Shown here piece by piece: positions 46,651 through 58,240 of a stretch of DNA of 64,000 bases. The DNA comes from Globodera rostochiensis. Taxonomy: Eukaryota; Nematoda; Chromadorea; Rhabditida; Heteroderidae. The stretch covers positions 4,506,082 to 4,570,081 of the forward strand of contig JAEVLN010000004.1 of assembly GCA_018350325.1 (NCBI GenBank), read 5' to 3'. A model generated the notes under the pieces. It saw only the letters and a program-made list of their open reading frames with translations, was not told the DNA's origin and ran no database searches. Made by a program: the position numbers and the translations under genes. Position 1 is the first letter of the stretch; every line of letters begins with the position of its first letter.

Positions 46651-48487
46651 ATGAATACGAATAAAATCAGAAAGGAAGATAAAAAAGTGCTAACAGAAAT
46701 CCCAGAAAATCTGAAGCATCTCGTCCTCGTGTTGGTGAAAAATTTTTACGGAACTGATTATTATATTCTCTGTGACTACATACAAAAGAAGGACATCATC
46801 AAAGAAGACGAATTGCGTGATCTCTGTAAAATTGATCAAAGGCAGTTGAGGAAGTTGCTTATTACGCTTAAAGTTTAATAATTATTTTGATATAAAGATA
46901 TTTTAAGATATTTTAGGTAGATAAAATAGTGAAGGAACGACTCGTTCCAGAAGAAGGTAAATATTGCTTATTGAATATTTATTTCAATTTAATGAAAAAT
47001 TTAGTTGATGGAAAATTACGCAAAATAAACTACCTTTTCATTAATTACAAAGCTGTGATTAATGTTGCCAAGTACAAAATTGATCACATTCGGCAGAAAT
47101 TGGAAGTACGCGAGAAAGATGATGTGAATAGGTAAGATGATTATGATAATTTTGGGAGTTAAGCATTAAACATTGAGAGGGGGGGAGGGGGCAGCTAGGT
47201 ATCGGCGATCGTCCGAAGAGCAAAAAAAAAAAGATAGTAAAAATCCCAACAGCGTCAAAAGGCGAATTTTGACGAATTTGTTTTTGCCCAAAAACTGCAG
47301 TTTTTTGCCCAATAAAGACATTTGAAAGCCCCCCCCCCCCCCCCCCCACTAGACATTATAAGTGCCTGATTATAAAGCCCGATTTAAGAGCTCATTACCG
47401 TTGTACTGGGATTAACTGTAAACGGCAGTATGATGCAATGGACATCGGGAAGATTTATGATCCATTCTCTCAAGAAATGAGGTCCGTTGATGTGTGTGGT
47501 TATTTTATAATCTTCCAAGGTGTTGGCAATGTAAAGCGCCGGTGGAACCGGATGAATCAGGCGGGCCGTCAACTATAACGCGATCATCGATGGTTCTTCT
47601 TTTCTTAATTCGTTAGAATTCAGTTCAAAATTATGCCTTAGGCAAAATTCAACGAGCAAATGGCCGGCATATTTATGCTTCTCAAACAAGTGGATGGTTT
47701 ACGCTTCTCGCGCGAATTGCTTGAACCGGTCATTAAAACGTCACTTCCGAAAATTGAAGGAGAAACCATCGATCTGAACACAAAAACTGTGGCCAGTGTA
47801 AAGTTTCCTCTTGATTTTGGCATTTTAGTTCAATGATTAAGCTTGGCCATCGGGCATTTTCGAGAGTGCCCAGGTCAGATTTGTATGGAAGCAGTATAAC
47901 AGTCTCGTTAGAAGACAATGTCGAAGTGACACCAGAAACCAAGACGGAAATACCCTGGCTGCAACAACGCAACCATGCAGAATTGGCATCTACAGGTGCA
48001 AAAAATAGATTAACTTTTGAATTTCAAACTGTTTAAGAAATCTCCGCTTCATTGGCATTGACTGTCCAACCGGTGGGTCTGTTTTTTACACAATTTTACC
48101 GGATGAATCTCAAGGAAAACCAATCGACAAAACCTGAAGATGATTTTGTGGGCCAAAAAAGGCCAAAGCAGGAAGAAATAGCCACTCTGTTGAAGTTGGA
48201 GGAGGAAACAACAGAAACAGAGACAAATCGAGAGGAAAATGAATTAGCGTTACCTGAGGAAAACTTCGCCGGAGGGGGGGCTGACACCGAAGATGCTTTC
48301 TTTGTGGGGGTGCAGGGCGAACTCGTCAACATTCAAGAAATTGATGAGGTCGCTCTCTCCAAAATGAGCGAAGGTTTCTTTCGTTGGATTTTTCTTTTTT
48401 TGTTTTCGTTCACAGACATTCATCCATTTAGCTGAAAAGGCCGACTATTACGAGCGAATGCAAGGGGCTTATCAAGATTATTATTGA
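46651..48487 (+). CDS. General transcription factor IIE subunit alpha
   Basis: TFIIE-alpha joins RNA polymerase II at promoters and recruits TFIIH. The N-terminal winged helix covers ENLKHLVLVLVKNFYGTDYY to INYKAVINVAKYKIDHIRQK (46700-47095). The zinc ribbon is built from HYKC with YRCTGINCKRQYDAM (47352-47430), IYDPFSQEMR, then, after a 38-bp intron at about 47480-47517, CWQCKAPVEPDE. The helix LAKFNEQM, read here as AKFNEQMAGIFMLLKQ (47640), follows. An acidic Glu-rich region (48120-48360) and the final exon TFIHLAEKADYYERM with a stop at 48485-48487 complete the protein, about 430 residues. The TTEVE-type acidic C-terminus is usual. The next gene starts only 137 bp downstream on the same strand. 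Confidence 0.93.
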
Positions 48488-48624
48488 CGGATGCATTTTA
48501 TTTTCCATTTTTTATTGTATTTAGTAAACTCTCGAAATAATTTGACCGGCGAATGTGCTAGATTTTTCTATTTCGTATATTGATTCTTCCGCAATTTGTG
48601 CTATTTTCTTATTGATTTACAGAA
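48488..48624 (+). promoter_or_regulatory. Likely intercistronic region of a TFIIE-alpha/SNX9 operon
   Basis: The 137-bp spacer ends with TTGATTTACAG three bases before the SNX9 ATG, a good trans-splice acceptor. The spacing is typical of SL2-type nematode operons. Confidence 0.6.
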
Positions 48625-51600
48625 ATGGCTCAGAAGTGGGGCCAGGTTAAGGCGGAGTTCGACTTTGAAGCACAGCCGGGCACCGGCGAGCTCGCCATAA
48701 GAACGGGCGAAGTGCTGACTATCCTCAAGGAGGTAAGTGTCCTCTGTTGTTAATAACCAAGCATGAACAAAAATGTTACAGGCTGCGAGATCGGTTTTTG
48801 TTGCTTTTTGGCAGGCAAATATAGAATCCTAACCTGTCCTTGTTTTGAACCATTCGAACAAAAGTCAAAAATTGAGCATTTTTTGTTATACCAAATCTGA
48901 TAACCCCTGACGTTTTCAGCATGCTGATCTCGTGTCCGTGATTTTTTTATCAAAATTGATTCAAAATTTTGCATTTTATGGTGTTGGTTTTGCGTACGTC
49001 TCCACCATATTATTCCTCAGGCATTTAGCGAAGAAAGCGGCTTTAGAAAATTGGTTTATTTTTTACAGGGAATTGAAGGCGGGTGGGTGGAAGGAAGAAA
49101 TTCGAAGGGAAAAGTCGGACTGTTTCCTGCGAGTTACGTCAAAAAGATCCAAGCCGATGGCAACGCCGGCATTTACCCACAACTGCCCGTGCAAAGCGTG
49201 AGTTAGCAATTATATTTATATAATTTAGCAAATTAAGTAATTCAATATTGGTAACGCCTTTGTTTGGTGCTTTTTTGCTTACAATTTGCAAAGATGCGTA
49301 AAGTAAGCAAACAATCGTATACATTCATTTGCGTGCATTTCCATTCCAATTTTCCTCCACTACTTCTTTCATTTATTGCATCTTCTTGTTTTCGGCCATG
49401 CCTAATTTGGCGAGGCGGAAGTTCGTTTGGAGGCACTTCCTTTCTTTGCTCGCTGAATTCCAATTTCATGTCCAATTTTTGGGAATTGGACATTGCAAGA
49501 GACTTTTTGAATGTCGATAGTTCGTATAATTGAGACATTAATAAACTAATCAGAAAATACTAGTAGATATATAAATAAAGGAATTAGAGATGTTAAAAAC
49601 AAAAGCAAAATGTTTTTGTTTTTCGACCATTTTTCTTTGTTCCAAGTCAAATCTGGTCCCGTAAATTAGTCCATCCTTTACCGATGCTATTCACTTCTTC
49701 GTTACGTCGGGGCTTAGAAAAGTGTTCCAACACGTCAACCTCTGGTCCTAACGACTCGCGATCCTCAGAAGTCCATGTCCGTCGTCGTTCACTTCTCGTC
49801 CGTCGGCACACTTGTTCAGTGTTGGATCCCACTAAAATGGCCGCACAGACCGCGCTGCTCGTCCCTTTCGGGGGTCAAACCGCCGTCGTTAAGTCTCTGA
49901 TGACAACTCCCCGAGGGAGCATTTGTGTCGTTGGGGTTGGTTTCCTCCGCTCACCGATTTACCATCAATGAATGTTTTCCATCAGAAAAATTCTTTTTTG
50001 TTCTAAGCCGTCCGCACCGGCGTTGCGACGTTCGGCCACACAGAGACGACTCTCGCGATCCCAATCTAGGACGGCGGTGACCAATGTGGCCAAATGTGTC
50101 GCATTGGCAACACTTAGTCCCGCCCTTGTGGTTAGGCTAACCAGGCGTATACCTAGCAATTCATGATTTGAAACGATTAAATACTCCCAAATTTTCAGAA
50201 TTCCGTACCTCCTCCAATGGCCCCTCCACCGTTGCCGTCGCTGTCTTCTCATCCAGTTCCGACCGCGCCAATGTATTCACTTCCGCCGACTTGCGCTCCC
50301 CAACAGCACCACACCGGTCCATCGTCTTCAATGCATTCAGCCACAAAACAGTCGGCCGTGCCGTCACCATCTTTACCTGGTTTTGATGCATGGGATGATC
50401 CAAATGCGATTGGCTCTACACGTAATCATTGCAAAATTCTTTTTATGCTTTTCAGCTTTTTATATTTCCAAAGATGGGTATAACACGGCAGTGAAATGTG
50501 CCCAACAGCTTGACGACGACTTTGACGACGATTGGTCCGATGAAGACGAGGAAGTGACAGTAATTTTTTGGGCTTACACAATTAGCCTGTTACTAAGTTT
50601 GGGTACCAAAAACCCAAGAAATCGCATTTTGTGCTAAATTTTCGTATTCATCGGAGGCTCCAAACGGACGTCAGCCGCTGAAGGGCGTATCTGAAGAAGG
50701 AGAGGAAACGACAGCCTCCGAATTTGAGGTTAAGATGGCGGTTGAACTGAAGAGACAACCGTCGCTTGAAGTGCAAAGCGATTTGGAGGCAGCGATTGAA
50801 CATATTTCGTCGTCGAAGACCGTTCCGGAAAAGGTTCGGCGTGTCGATGTTTGGAGACGTTTTTGTTTTGTGGTCGATCGATGTTCAAAGCGTTGTTTGT
50901 TCCTTTTACAGCAGTGGTGACTTTTGTCGTTCGGTCAATTCGATTATTTCTCCTCCCAAATTTAAAATCTAAGTTTATGCCTAATGTGGTTGGTCTTTCT
51001 GCTTGTTGTATAGTAAATTCTTTTGCATTTTGGGATGTTTCATTATTTAGGAATTCACAAGTGCACATTCCTTTGACACCGTCCAAAAAGAGACGGGGGC
51101 AGTCATTCGCAGTCGATCCACGGGTCCGGAGGTCACTTCAATATCGAGTCATAAGCAAGCCGGCGCCGGAGGGGCTGCAAAGATGAAAAATATCAACAGG
51201 TCTTTGTCATATCCAGAAACTATTAATCCCAAATTGCCTCAGATTCTCCAATTTCGTGAAAAGTGGGATGGAGTCGTACATTCTTGCCACTTCGAAGTTC
51301 AGCGGACGGCCCGGGGAAATGCACGAGATCGTTTTGGTTGGATTTGGCCAAATTTGATAGCTGAGTTAGAAAAGGGTATTATGTTCCCATGTTTCTTAGG
51401 TGTGCTCTGAAATGAAATGGAAGTGTCCGAGCGATTACGGCTACACTTGTATGGTTTCGAAGCCGAAAAAGGAATCCAAACTTAAGGGGCTGAAGGTTAT
51501 CACATTTTCACACATGGACAACGAGTGGGGGGGGGGAGAGGGTCAAGCCTACCACCACGGGTCCTTATCAAACGTTTCAATAAAAATCTTACGACTTCAC

Positions 51601-53131
51601 AGCTCCCCAGTTCTTATTCCCCCCCCCCCCCCCCTCTTGTCCATCTTTGATCATTCTGGTCCCTTTTTTTTGTCTCGTTGATGACTTAATTTTGTCAAGA
51701 GTTTCATCGCGTACAGCCTTACCTGCTCCGTGACCGGAATCCAAGTTGCCCGTCGATACAAACACTTCGATTGGCTACACGAACAGTTGGCCAGCAAATA
51801 TTTGCCGATTCCAATTCCACCACTACCGGAAAAGCAAGTGGCGGGTGATTAACTAAAATATTTGAAAAAGTAAGGCATTAAATCTCACTGAAAGGTCTTT
51901 ACGAGGAGGATTTAATCCAGCATCGTCGCGCGATTCTTCAGTTGTGGGTGAACAAAATTTGTCGTCATCCCGTCCTAAGTCAGGTCGAACAAAATTTATT
52001 TGCTTTTTTTACCGATAATGTGATGTAAATGTCGCATATTTAGTCGGGAGTGTGGCGGCATTTTATGAGCTGCACTGATGAGGCATATTACATTTTTTGA
52101 TTTTAAATGATTTATTGAAAAGTTTTAAAGAACCAATGGAAGAAAGGGAAACGCTTGGCCGAGAAGGATGAATATGTTGGGGGAAATTTCTTCAATTGCA
52201 TAAAAGCGCCAGAAGAGCGATTGGATTTGCATAATTTGTCCGGAAAAAACGATTAAATGTTACAGAGAAGAAATATTTTCAGCGAACAACAAATTGACAA
52301 TTTTACCCGAAGTTCGCGCAGTTTGGAGGAAAGTTGCAAAACGTTGTACGAACGCATTGCCGAGGCGCAGAAACGGCTGATCGGACGTGAATTTTTGCTT
52401 CATAATTGACATCATTTAATGTTTAATTATTATTTCCTAAGCACACAAAAGTAATTGGCAGAAATTGGGCCAGGCCTTCGAATCGGTGGGACAATCACTC
52501 GATTTGGACCAGTCGCAGCGGAATGGTGAGGGAATTGTCGATTTCATTTGTGTTTACATATTCCACCAAACAGTGCATACTCCGGTGAAACAGAACATAA
52601 AGATCAGTGCGCACAATTTGCACAGAATTGGTTCACAACACGAAGAACACGGGAAGAAGGGATTGGAACAGTTACTGGACTTCCTCTACGTCAGCAAGGG
52701 CGTGTACGCATCCATCCCGGACACTGTGAACATTTTCAAAGTCAGTTTTGCTTGTTAAAATAAATGATGAATTTCCAAATCACAGACCGTCCTCACAAAA
52801 ATGCACGAAAATAAACGTTTACAAAAAGAAGGCAAAATTTCTGACAGTGATGCGGAGGCAATTCAAAGTCGGGTGGATGTGTGCGCCTATGCCATGTAAA
52901 TTTCTGATTTTTGCCGACCATATTCTGTTAACTTGTAAGGCTCGCTGAAATGACCCACCAGCAGGAAGAAAGGGATCTGGACCTCGCAATTGCATTTGGC
53001 GCTTTCTTTTGTAAGGCTATTTTCATTTTGGGCTATTATTCTTTTTTTTTAAATTAGCACAACAAGCCGCGTTCTATCACAATATTGGCAATCAGTTCTC
53101 TCAGCTGGCCGAGCTCTTTAAACCGAAGTAA
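48625..53131 (+). CDS. lst-4: Sorting nexin 9/18/33 family protein (LST-4)
   Basis: SNX9-type proteins couple membrane curvature, dynamin and actin during endocytosis. The SH3 domain is VKAEFDFEAQPGTGELAIRT (48645-48732), then GGWVEGRNSKGKVGLFPASY (about 49078). A Pro/Ser-rich and acidic linker follows, with FDAWDDPNAIGS (50385) and LDDDFDDDWSDEDEE (50510), which is the usual low-complexity region. The PX domain begins near KMKNINR (51185) and continues FIAYSLTCS, ARRYKHFDWLHEQL (51740), PIPIPPLPEKQVAG and RRAILQLWVNKICRHPVLSQ. The BAR part reads SNWQKLGQAFESVGQSL (52450), ISAHNLHRIGSQHEEHGKKG (52600), LTKMHENKRLQKEGKISDSD and ends FYHNIGNQFSQLAELFKPK. C. elegans LST-4 has the same layout. 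The ~1-kb intron before 50200 holds unrelated sequence. Confidence 0.93.
49640..50160 (-). mobile_element. Possible decayed retroelement fragment in an SNX9 intron
   Basis: On the minus strand near 50110-50060 a frame reads KCCQCDTFGHIGH, close to a CCHC zinc knuckle (C-x2-C-x4-H) but with Arg where the last Cys would be. Frames are short and broken, and the GC content is higher than in the neighbouring introns. The evidence is weak. Confidence 0.25.
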
Positions 53132-54185
53132 TTCGCACCCGTATAACCTCAAACGAACGGCTTTATATGTAACGCGACCTACGAAACATCAGCGTGCTTT
53201 TAGTTACGAAAAAGGATTTTTTTTTTTTTAACTTTCTATAAATTACTGTCATGGTTTTATGTTACAAACACACTGTACTCCAATAAAATGGAGCTGTACA
53301 CATTTATTCAATGCTTTTCATGATATCAGAAGTTTTAAGGGAAATGAATGGGACCAAAATATGTTGAAGTGTACAGTGTGTTTATAAACATATGACCATG
53401 CCTGTCAAAGACTAGCTCCGTTCTCGATTACAACATAAAAACTTAATAGAAAAATTTCAGTTAGAAAAATTGCTTAAGAAATGTAATACAAATGGAGAAA
53501 AATACCCCCCCCCCACCTGAAAACGATTTGTTTTTTTGATGGATCCCTCCCCCCTCCGCAACCAACAAGAAATCCGGGAACCGCCCCCGCTAACAATAAG
53601 CATAGTTTTTTTTGTATTGATTGACAATCTCTGAATTTCAATTCTTAATTTCATTTATTTAATTTTGTGCTCCATCGAAACAGCCATAGCGTTGTTTACT
53701 TTTATTGTGATGACTTTTAAACCAAATTCCTTTAATTCACAAATTATCTTCACAACTATAAGAATTGTAATCCCAAATCACCATAATAATCGCTTAAAAA
53801 AAATAATTCCTAGGCAATAAATTATGATTAGATTTGTATTACGTTCATTTTCATTGTATGCAAACTCATTCTGAATAATTATGCCAATAAACTAATCTGC
53901 ATTTTTTTTTTTAAATAGAGTAGAAATTTTACAGGGTTTCTTAGGCGCTGAAACTAGATAAAGCAATCAAAATTTTATTATGAGCATTTAAAGGGCTAAA
54001 ATTATGCCGAAGACGGCAAGAGGATCAACCGGCTGAGTGAATGTGTAGGAAGGAATTGTGGGTAAACTGGGTAATAAAGACGTGCCACTTTGTACTTAAT
54101 ACAACAGACCCATCATAAATTTGTAGAAGAATAATAGCAAATAATGAATAAAGCATGTTTAAATGTTGAAAATGTGAGTAAAAGA
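53132..54185. other. Convergent intergenic region with hairpin and C-run
   Basis: It lies between the SNX9 and IL-17 receptor-like genes and holds the inverted repeat at 53250-53400. At 53505-53590 a C9 run and ATTTGTTTTTTTGATGGATCC resemble, in reverse orientation, 56925-56965. No gene is seen. Confidence 0.5.
53250..53400. mobile_element. 151-bp MITE-like hairpin
   Basis: CATGGTTTTATGTTAC...AACACACTGTAC at the left pairs with the reverse complement of GTACAGTGTGTT...AACATATGACCATG at the right. The arms are about 30 bp with small gaps. Confidence 0.65.
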
Positions 54186-57100
54186 TCAAATAGCAGCCAC
54201 CGCCTGAGAAATTTCCGTTTTTTCTGCCGCCTGTGACGAATCAGCTATTAAGCCGGAATCCATTCCATCATTCTTATCGATCCGTTCCACAAATTCTGCT
54301 GCAATTTTCTCGGTGAAAATCAGCACATTTGTTGTTCTTAAAGGAGTAATAAGCATTACTATAAAGATAATCCAAAAATCCTTTCACCTTGCTTCATTCG
54401 CCGCTTCATTACCCTTAACACATTCACTGATGGTCTCATCGTTGTTCAATGCTTCAATGTCATCCCGATCGACACTCGTCATCCCTCCAGAGTCACCATC
54501 GCTTCCGTTCCATTCGAAAATCCCTAAAAAAACGATCATTTAGTTCTACGACTTTGCATTTTCCAACCGCTGTCCATCTTTCCGCCGTTCTGTTGTTGTT
54601 CCATGATGGAAAACGGCACTAACTCCACCATATCCGCTGTTCTCTCATTCGCAAATTTGATCGGCGTAATGTCAGCCGTTGACATTGTGCTTTTGTTTTG
54701 CTCAACTTCTGTCATTTTCTGCTTAGTCAAATGCTTTTCTCCGTTGTTACTGCGAACAATGCGTCGGCGTTGGTGAGTTTTAATTAGCCAATTAGGCTCC
54801 CGCACGCAAAGTTCGGCCATTTTGTCGATGGATTCGCATAATTTGGACATGTTCGCGCATGAAGAAAGCGCCGTTGGGGTCAAACGTTCGTCTTGCCGCA
54901 TATTCTGTCCAAAGATTGCCGACACAAGTGGACAAATGTTGTCAGGTAAAATGTATTGAAGTCGTCCGTTCAGCATTGGCAATGTTTGTTCTGGCTTAGT
55001 GTAGTTGAAGCGAATAGAAACCACAGAATGGTGTCTTAATTAATTAGGCTCATATTTAGGTAAAAAGACCGAATCCCACAATAAAACCCCCAATAGAACT
55101 ATTCTACAAACAAACTGAAGTGCCATGTCAATTTGCGCAATGAATATGCGATCCAAATGGTCAGATTCGATTTTCTCCACAACATGGGTTCCTCCACACA
55201 ATGCCTTTGCATGATATCGCTCCCATGCCCCGGCGGAATTGATCACCAACACTTTGTCGGCGCCAACAACAGAGGCGGACAGCCAATCGACCAAATTTCT
55301 TTCAATTTTCTTCAAATCCCAACGGTCCAACTAAAAAAATAGGGGAATGGGAAGTCCACACACACTTAATAATAGCCAAGAACTTTTTTTGAAAATGCCA
55401 ATGGTATCAATAGGCAAGAGAAGAATTACTACAAAATTGACGCTTTTGTTCAGAATTTTGCAAATTAACCTTTAGCAAAAAAGTTCTCGTGGAGGTCAGG
55501 CGGTATAACCCCCACTTACAGAAATGTTCAAATTAAAAACGACACGAAGGAACTCTGCCAAGGCAATCACTGCACGTTCGTGCGCTTCGCCGTCGTGCGA
55601 ATAGACAATGAGCACATTCTGTAGACGAATGTCACTCACCGCCGCTTCAAATTTGTCATCAGCCGAAATTAGAGGAGTTTCCGCTGTCAGAGAAGCGGTT
55701 GACACAATGCCAAGGCCCAAATTGGTGCGAACGGCGAGTAACGAGGCAACGGATGACGAAAAGCGGGGAATATGAAGTCCCCCACTGTCTTTTCGCTGCT
55801 CTCCATCCCCCTTTCGCGAAGGCGGCACAAATCGAACGGCTTGAAATTGAATTTTGCGCGGAATGGACTCGTTGGAATGGAAGTGCATGTATCCGACGAT
55901 AAAAATGCACAACAACAGCAGGAAAAAAGTGTTGAACAGGACGAACAGAGGCCTGAAAATAACAAAATTATTGTAAGTGAAAGGAAAAGCAATAAGTTGA
56001 GCAATACCCACCACATTATACTCATTTTATTGTGTGACGGCGCATTTGAATCCATCGTTGGAGGTAACAAGCCGAACGATTGATTGGCTGTGCAACCAGG
56101 GCACAACTTTACAACATCGGGGCCTTGATAAAACATATGTTACAAACAAAGGTAACCAGGCCCCCCCACGTAAAGTTTTTTTTTAACAAAACAAATTTAA
56201 ATTTATTTCTGCGTTGGAGCTGATCATAAAAAACATGACTATTATTATAATGGTTTTTAATCTCGCCGAATTAATGCTTTCGCTGTACAAACTTCAACCC
56301 ATATATTCATTTAAAACAAACGAACGAGTCATTCGCACAGGTCGCCAATCTGCCGCCACACAAGAACACACAACTTTGACATCGTAAGGGTCAATGCCAA
56401 ATACTGGACATAAACATCTCGAATCAGCCGCCCGCTCAACCGGAATCACCGATGGAATATACATCCGATCATACTGCAAAAAACAACGGAAAGATTACCA
56501 AAAGTACGCAGCGTTAATTTGTAAGCCAAACCTCTAAATCCGTGAAGTTGTATTGTCCAATTAACATTTTCCCATTCCGCTGCATTTCCTCAACGAGAAC
56601 TAAAGTAAAGTTCATTTTTGATATGCAAAGCATTTTTCAGTATTAAGCAATTTACTTTAATTACCTGTGCCGGAGAAGAGAAGCTCAAGCCCCGTCTCAT
56701 CCAAAAGACGCACCTAAAATTTGTACGCAAAAATTCCAAATCTGAAATATCGGAGAATTCACCTCATAACTCTCAAAACAATACTGAGGCGGTGCACCAA
56801 CAAATTCCCTAAATAATCAAATGGCGTGTGAAAAAACGAAAGACCAAGCCAGTATGGAGAGAGTAAATATATCTTTAAATAATGGGTAAAGTCCCAATCA
56901 GAAAAAAGACGTAGCCGGGGGGGCGGGGAGGGATCCATTTAAATAATCGTTTTTTTTTTAAAATCTTAAGAGTAAAATTTCTGTGGTTTTCCCAAAACCG
57001 TGGCCGTATTAGCCTTGGATTGCGTTGAAGGGGTCCAACAGGAGCCGAAGCAGGCGCCGTAGGAATTTTTTTTTGAGATTTTTAACAATATTTATTAAGA

Positions 57101-58240
57101 AAATGGTCCCTTTTTAAAATTTCAATACAAAAGGGTCTTCATTTCGGCTACGTCTCTGCCCCCAATGAATGAGAATTCCTTACACTTGCATAACCCGAGC
57201 AGCCGAATGCACGTAAATGTGACGAAATCCGGCCGTCCATTTTGAGGCAAATTGGTTGGAGCGTTTCGAGCAATTGGCGGACACAAAGTCAGCGGAAAGC
57301 GTCGAATTTCCGCTCGGATTGTGCGGGGTCATTAGGCGCGTGTGGACGGACGCCCCGGTGCCGGCGCTCTTTTCGGGAAGGCTGCAAAATCCAATTAGGT
57401 AACGATTTGTAAGCAAAACTTCACCTGTACAGTTCGACTTCGTAACTTTGGGAAAAACTGAACAAAGAATTGCTACCAAAATGCAAGCGAGGCTAAAATA
57501 TGCAAAATTTGTTTGTTTAATTAATCTTTGTGCCAATAATTGCATTTGTCCACCCACCGACTGTGCCACTTTTTCCGGTGTCCATTCAGTCCCCGAAACA
57601 TTTAGTAGGAAACAAGCGTGCTTACGTCCACTTTCCCCTTCGATTTCCAAAAGAAATGCCTTCAATACATGGGTGGAATCTGAATATAAAGCAAAAAAAT
57701 ATCTTGCATTTTTATTTGAATAAAATAAATTCCACTGTTCGGAGGCGTTTGCAAAGATATGTCCACCAGAAGTTGGTGAGTTTGTCCGTCTCCATTAGCC
57801 CTCGTCGGCATTGCTTTCGCAAATGTTTCAATGCGTACATCGTGCGCTTCGCTTGGATAAACTGTTTTTGAACTCTCTGCAGGAGACGGGAACAATTTTT
57901 CCAGGTCGATGTTGCAATCAACTGAAATCATTCAAATTGGGTAAATCAGCAAAATCTGTCAGCCGAGAGAAAAAACTTCCACATTAAATTACTCACAAAA
58001 TGCTCACCGGAAGATACAACGCAAGAAACATAATCCTATAAAATATAATTATGAATTCTCAAAAAGATTCAGAATAATGATCACTTTGTCATGCGCATCG
58101 GCACAATTTTCAGTGAACGAATATCTGCTCTTCTGCGGGTCTTTCACAAGTGTGGCGGTGGAAGATGGTTGAGGGAGCAAAAAATGGGAGGAAATGGCCA
58201 AAGATAACAATAATAATATTGGCATGAGCTTGTAGGCCAT
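54186..58240 (-). CDS. IL-17 receptor-like protein with SEFIR domain
   Basis: In C. elegans IL-17 signals through ILCR-1/ILCR-2 with ACTL-1, modulating neurons; this gene fits that receptor group. The ATG at 58240 starts a signal peptide, AYKLMPILLLLSLAISSHFL. The ectodomain (58170-56050) has several Cys residues, among them CLCPVFGIDPYDVKVVCSC (56420-56360). A transmembrane segment FVLFNTFFLLLLCIFIVGYM is at 55935-55880. The cytosolic SEFIR domain starts VLIVYSHDGEAHERAVIALA (55620), then DRWDLKKIERNLVDWLSA (55330-55270), ADKVLVINSAGAWERYHAKA and DRIFIAQIDMALQFVC, and LVSAIFGQN (54920). A Ser/Asp-rich tail follows and stops at 54186. I cannot decide between the ILCR-1 and ILCR-2 types. The intron around 56900-57160 holds a GC-rich repeat. 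Confidence 0.85.
56908..57154. mobile_element. Possible 247-bp inverted-repeat element in an intron
   Basis: GACGTAGCCG at the left and CGGCTACGTC at the right are exact 10-bp inverted repeats, with a G7 run just inside the left end. The GTAGCC core matches that of the 31622-31825 MITE. No target duplication is clear. Confidence 0.45.

Noticed and set aside
48096..48332. Ser-rich minus-strand frame
   Set aside because: Antisense of the acidic Glu-rich region of TFIIE-alpha.
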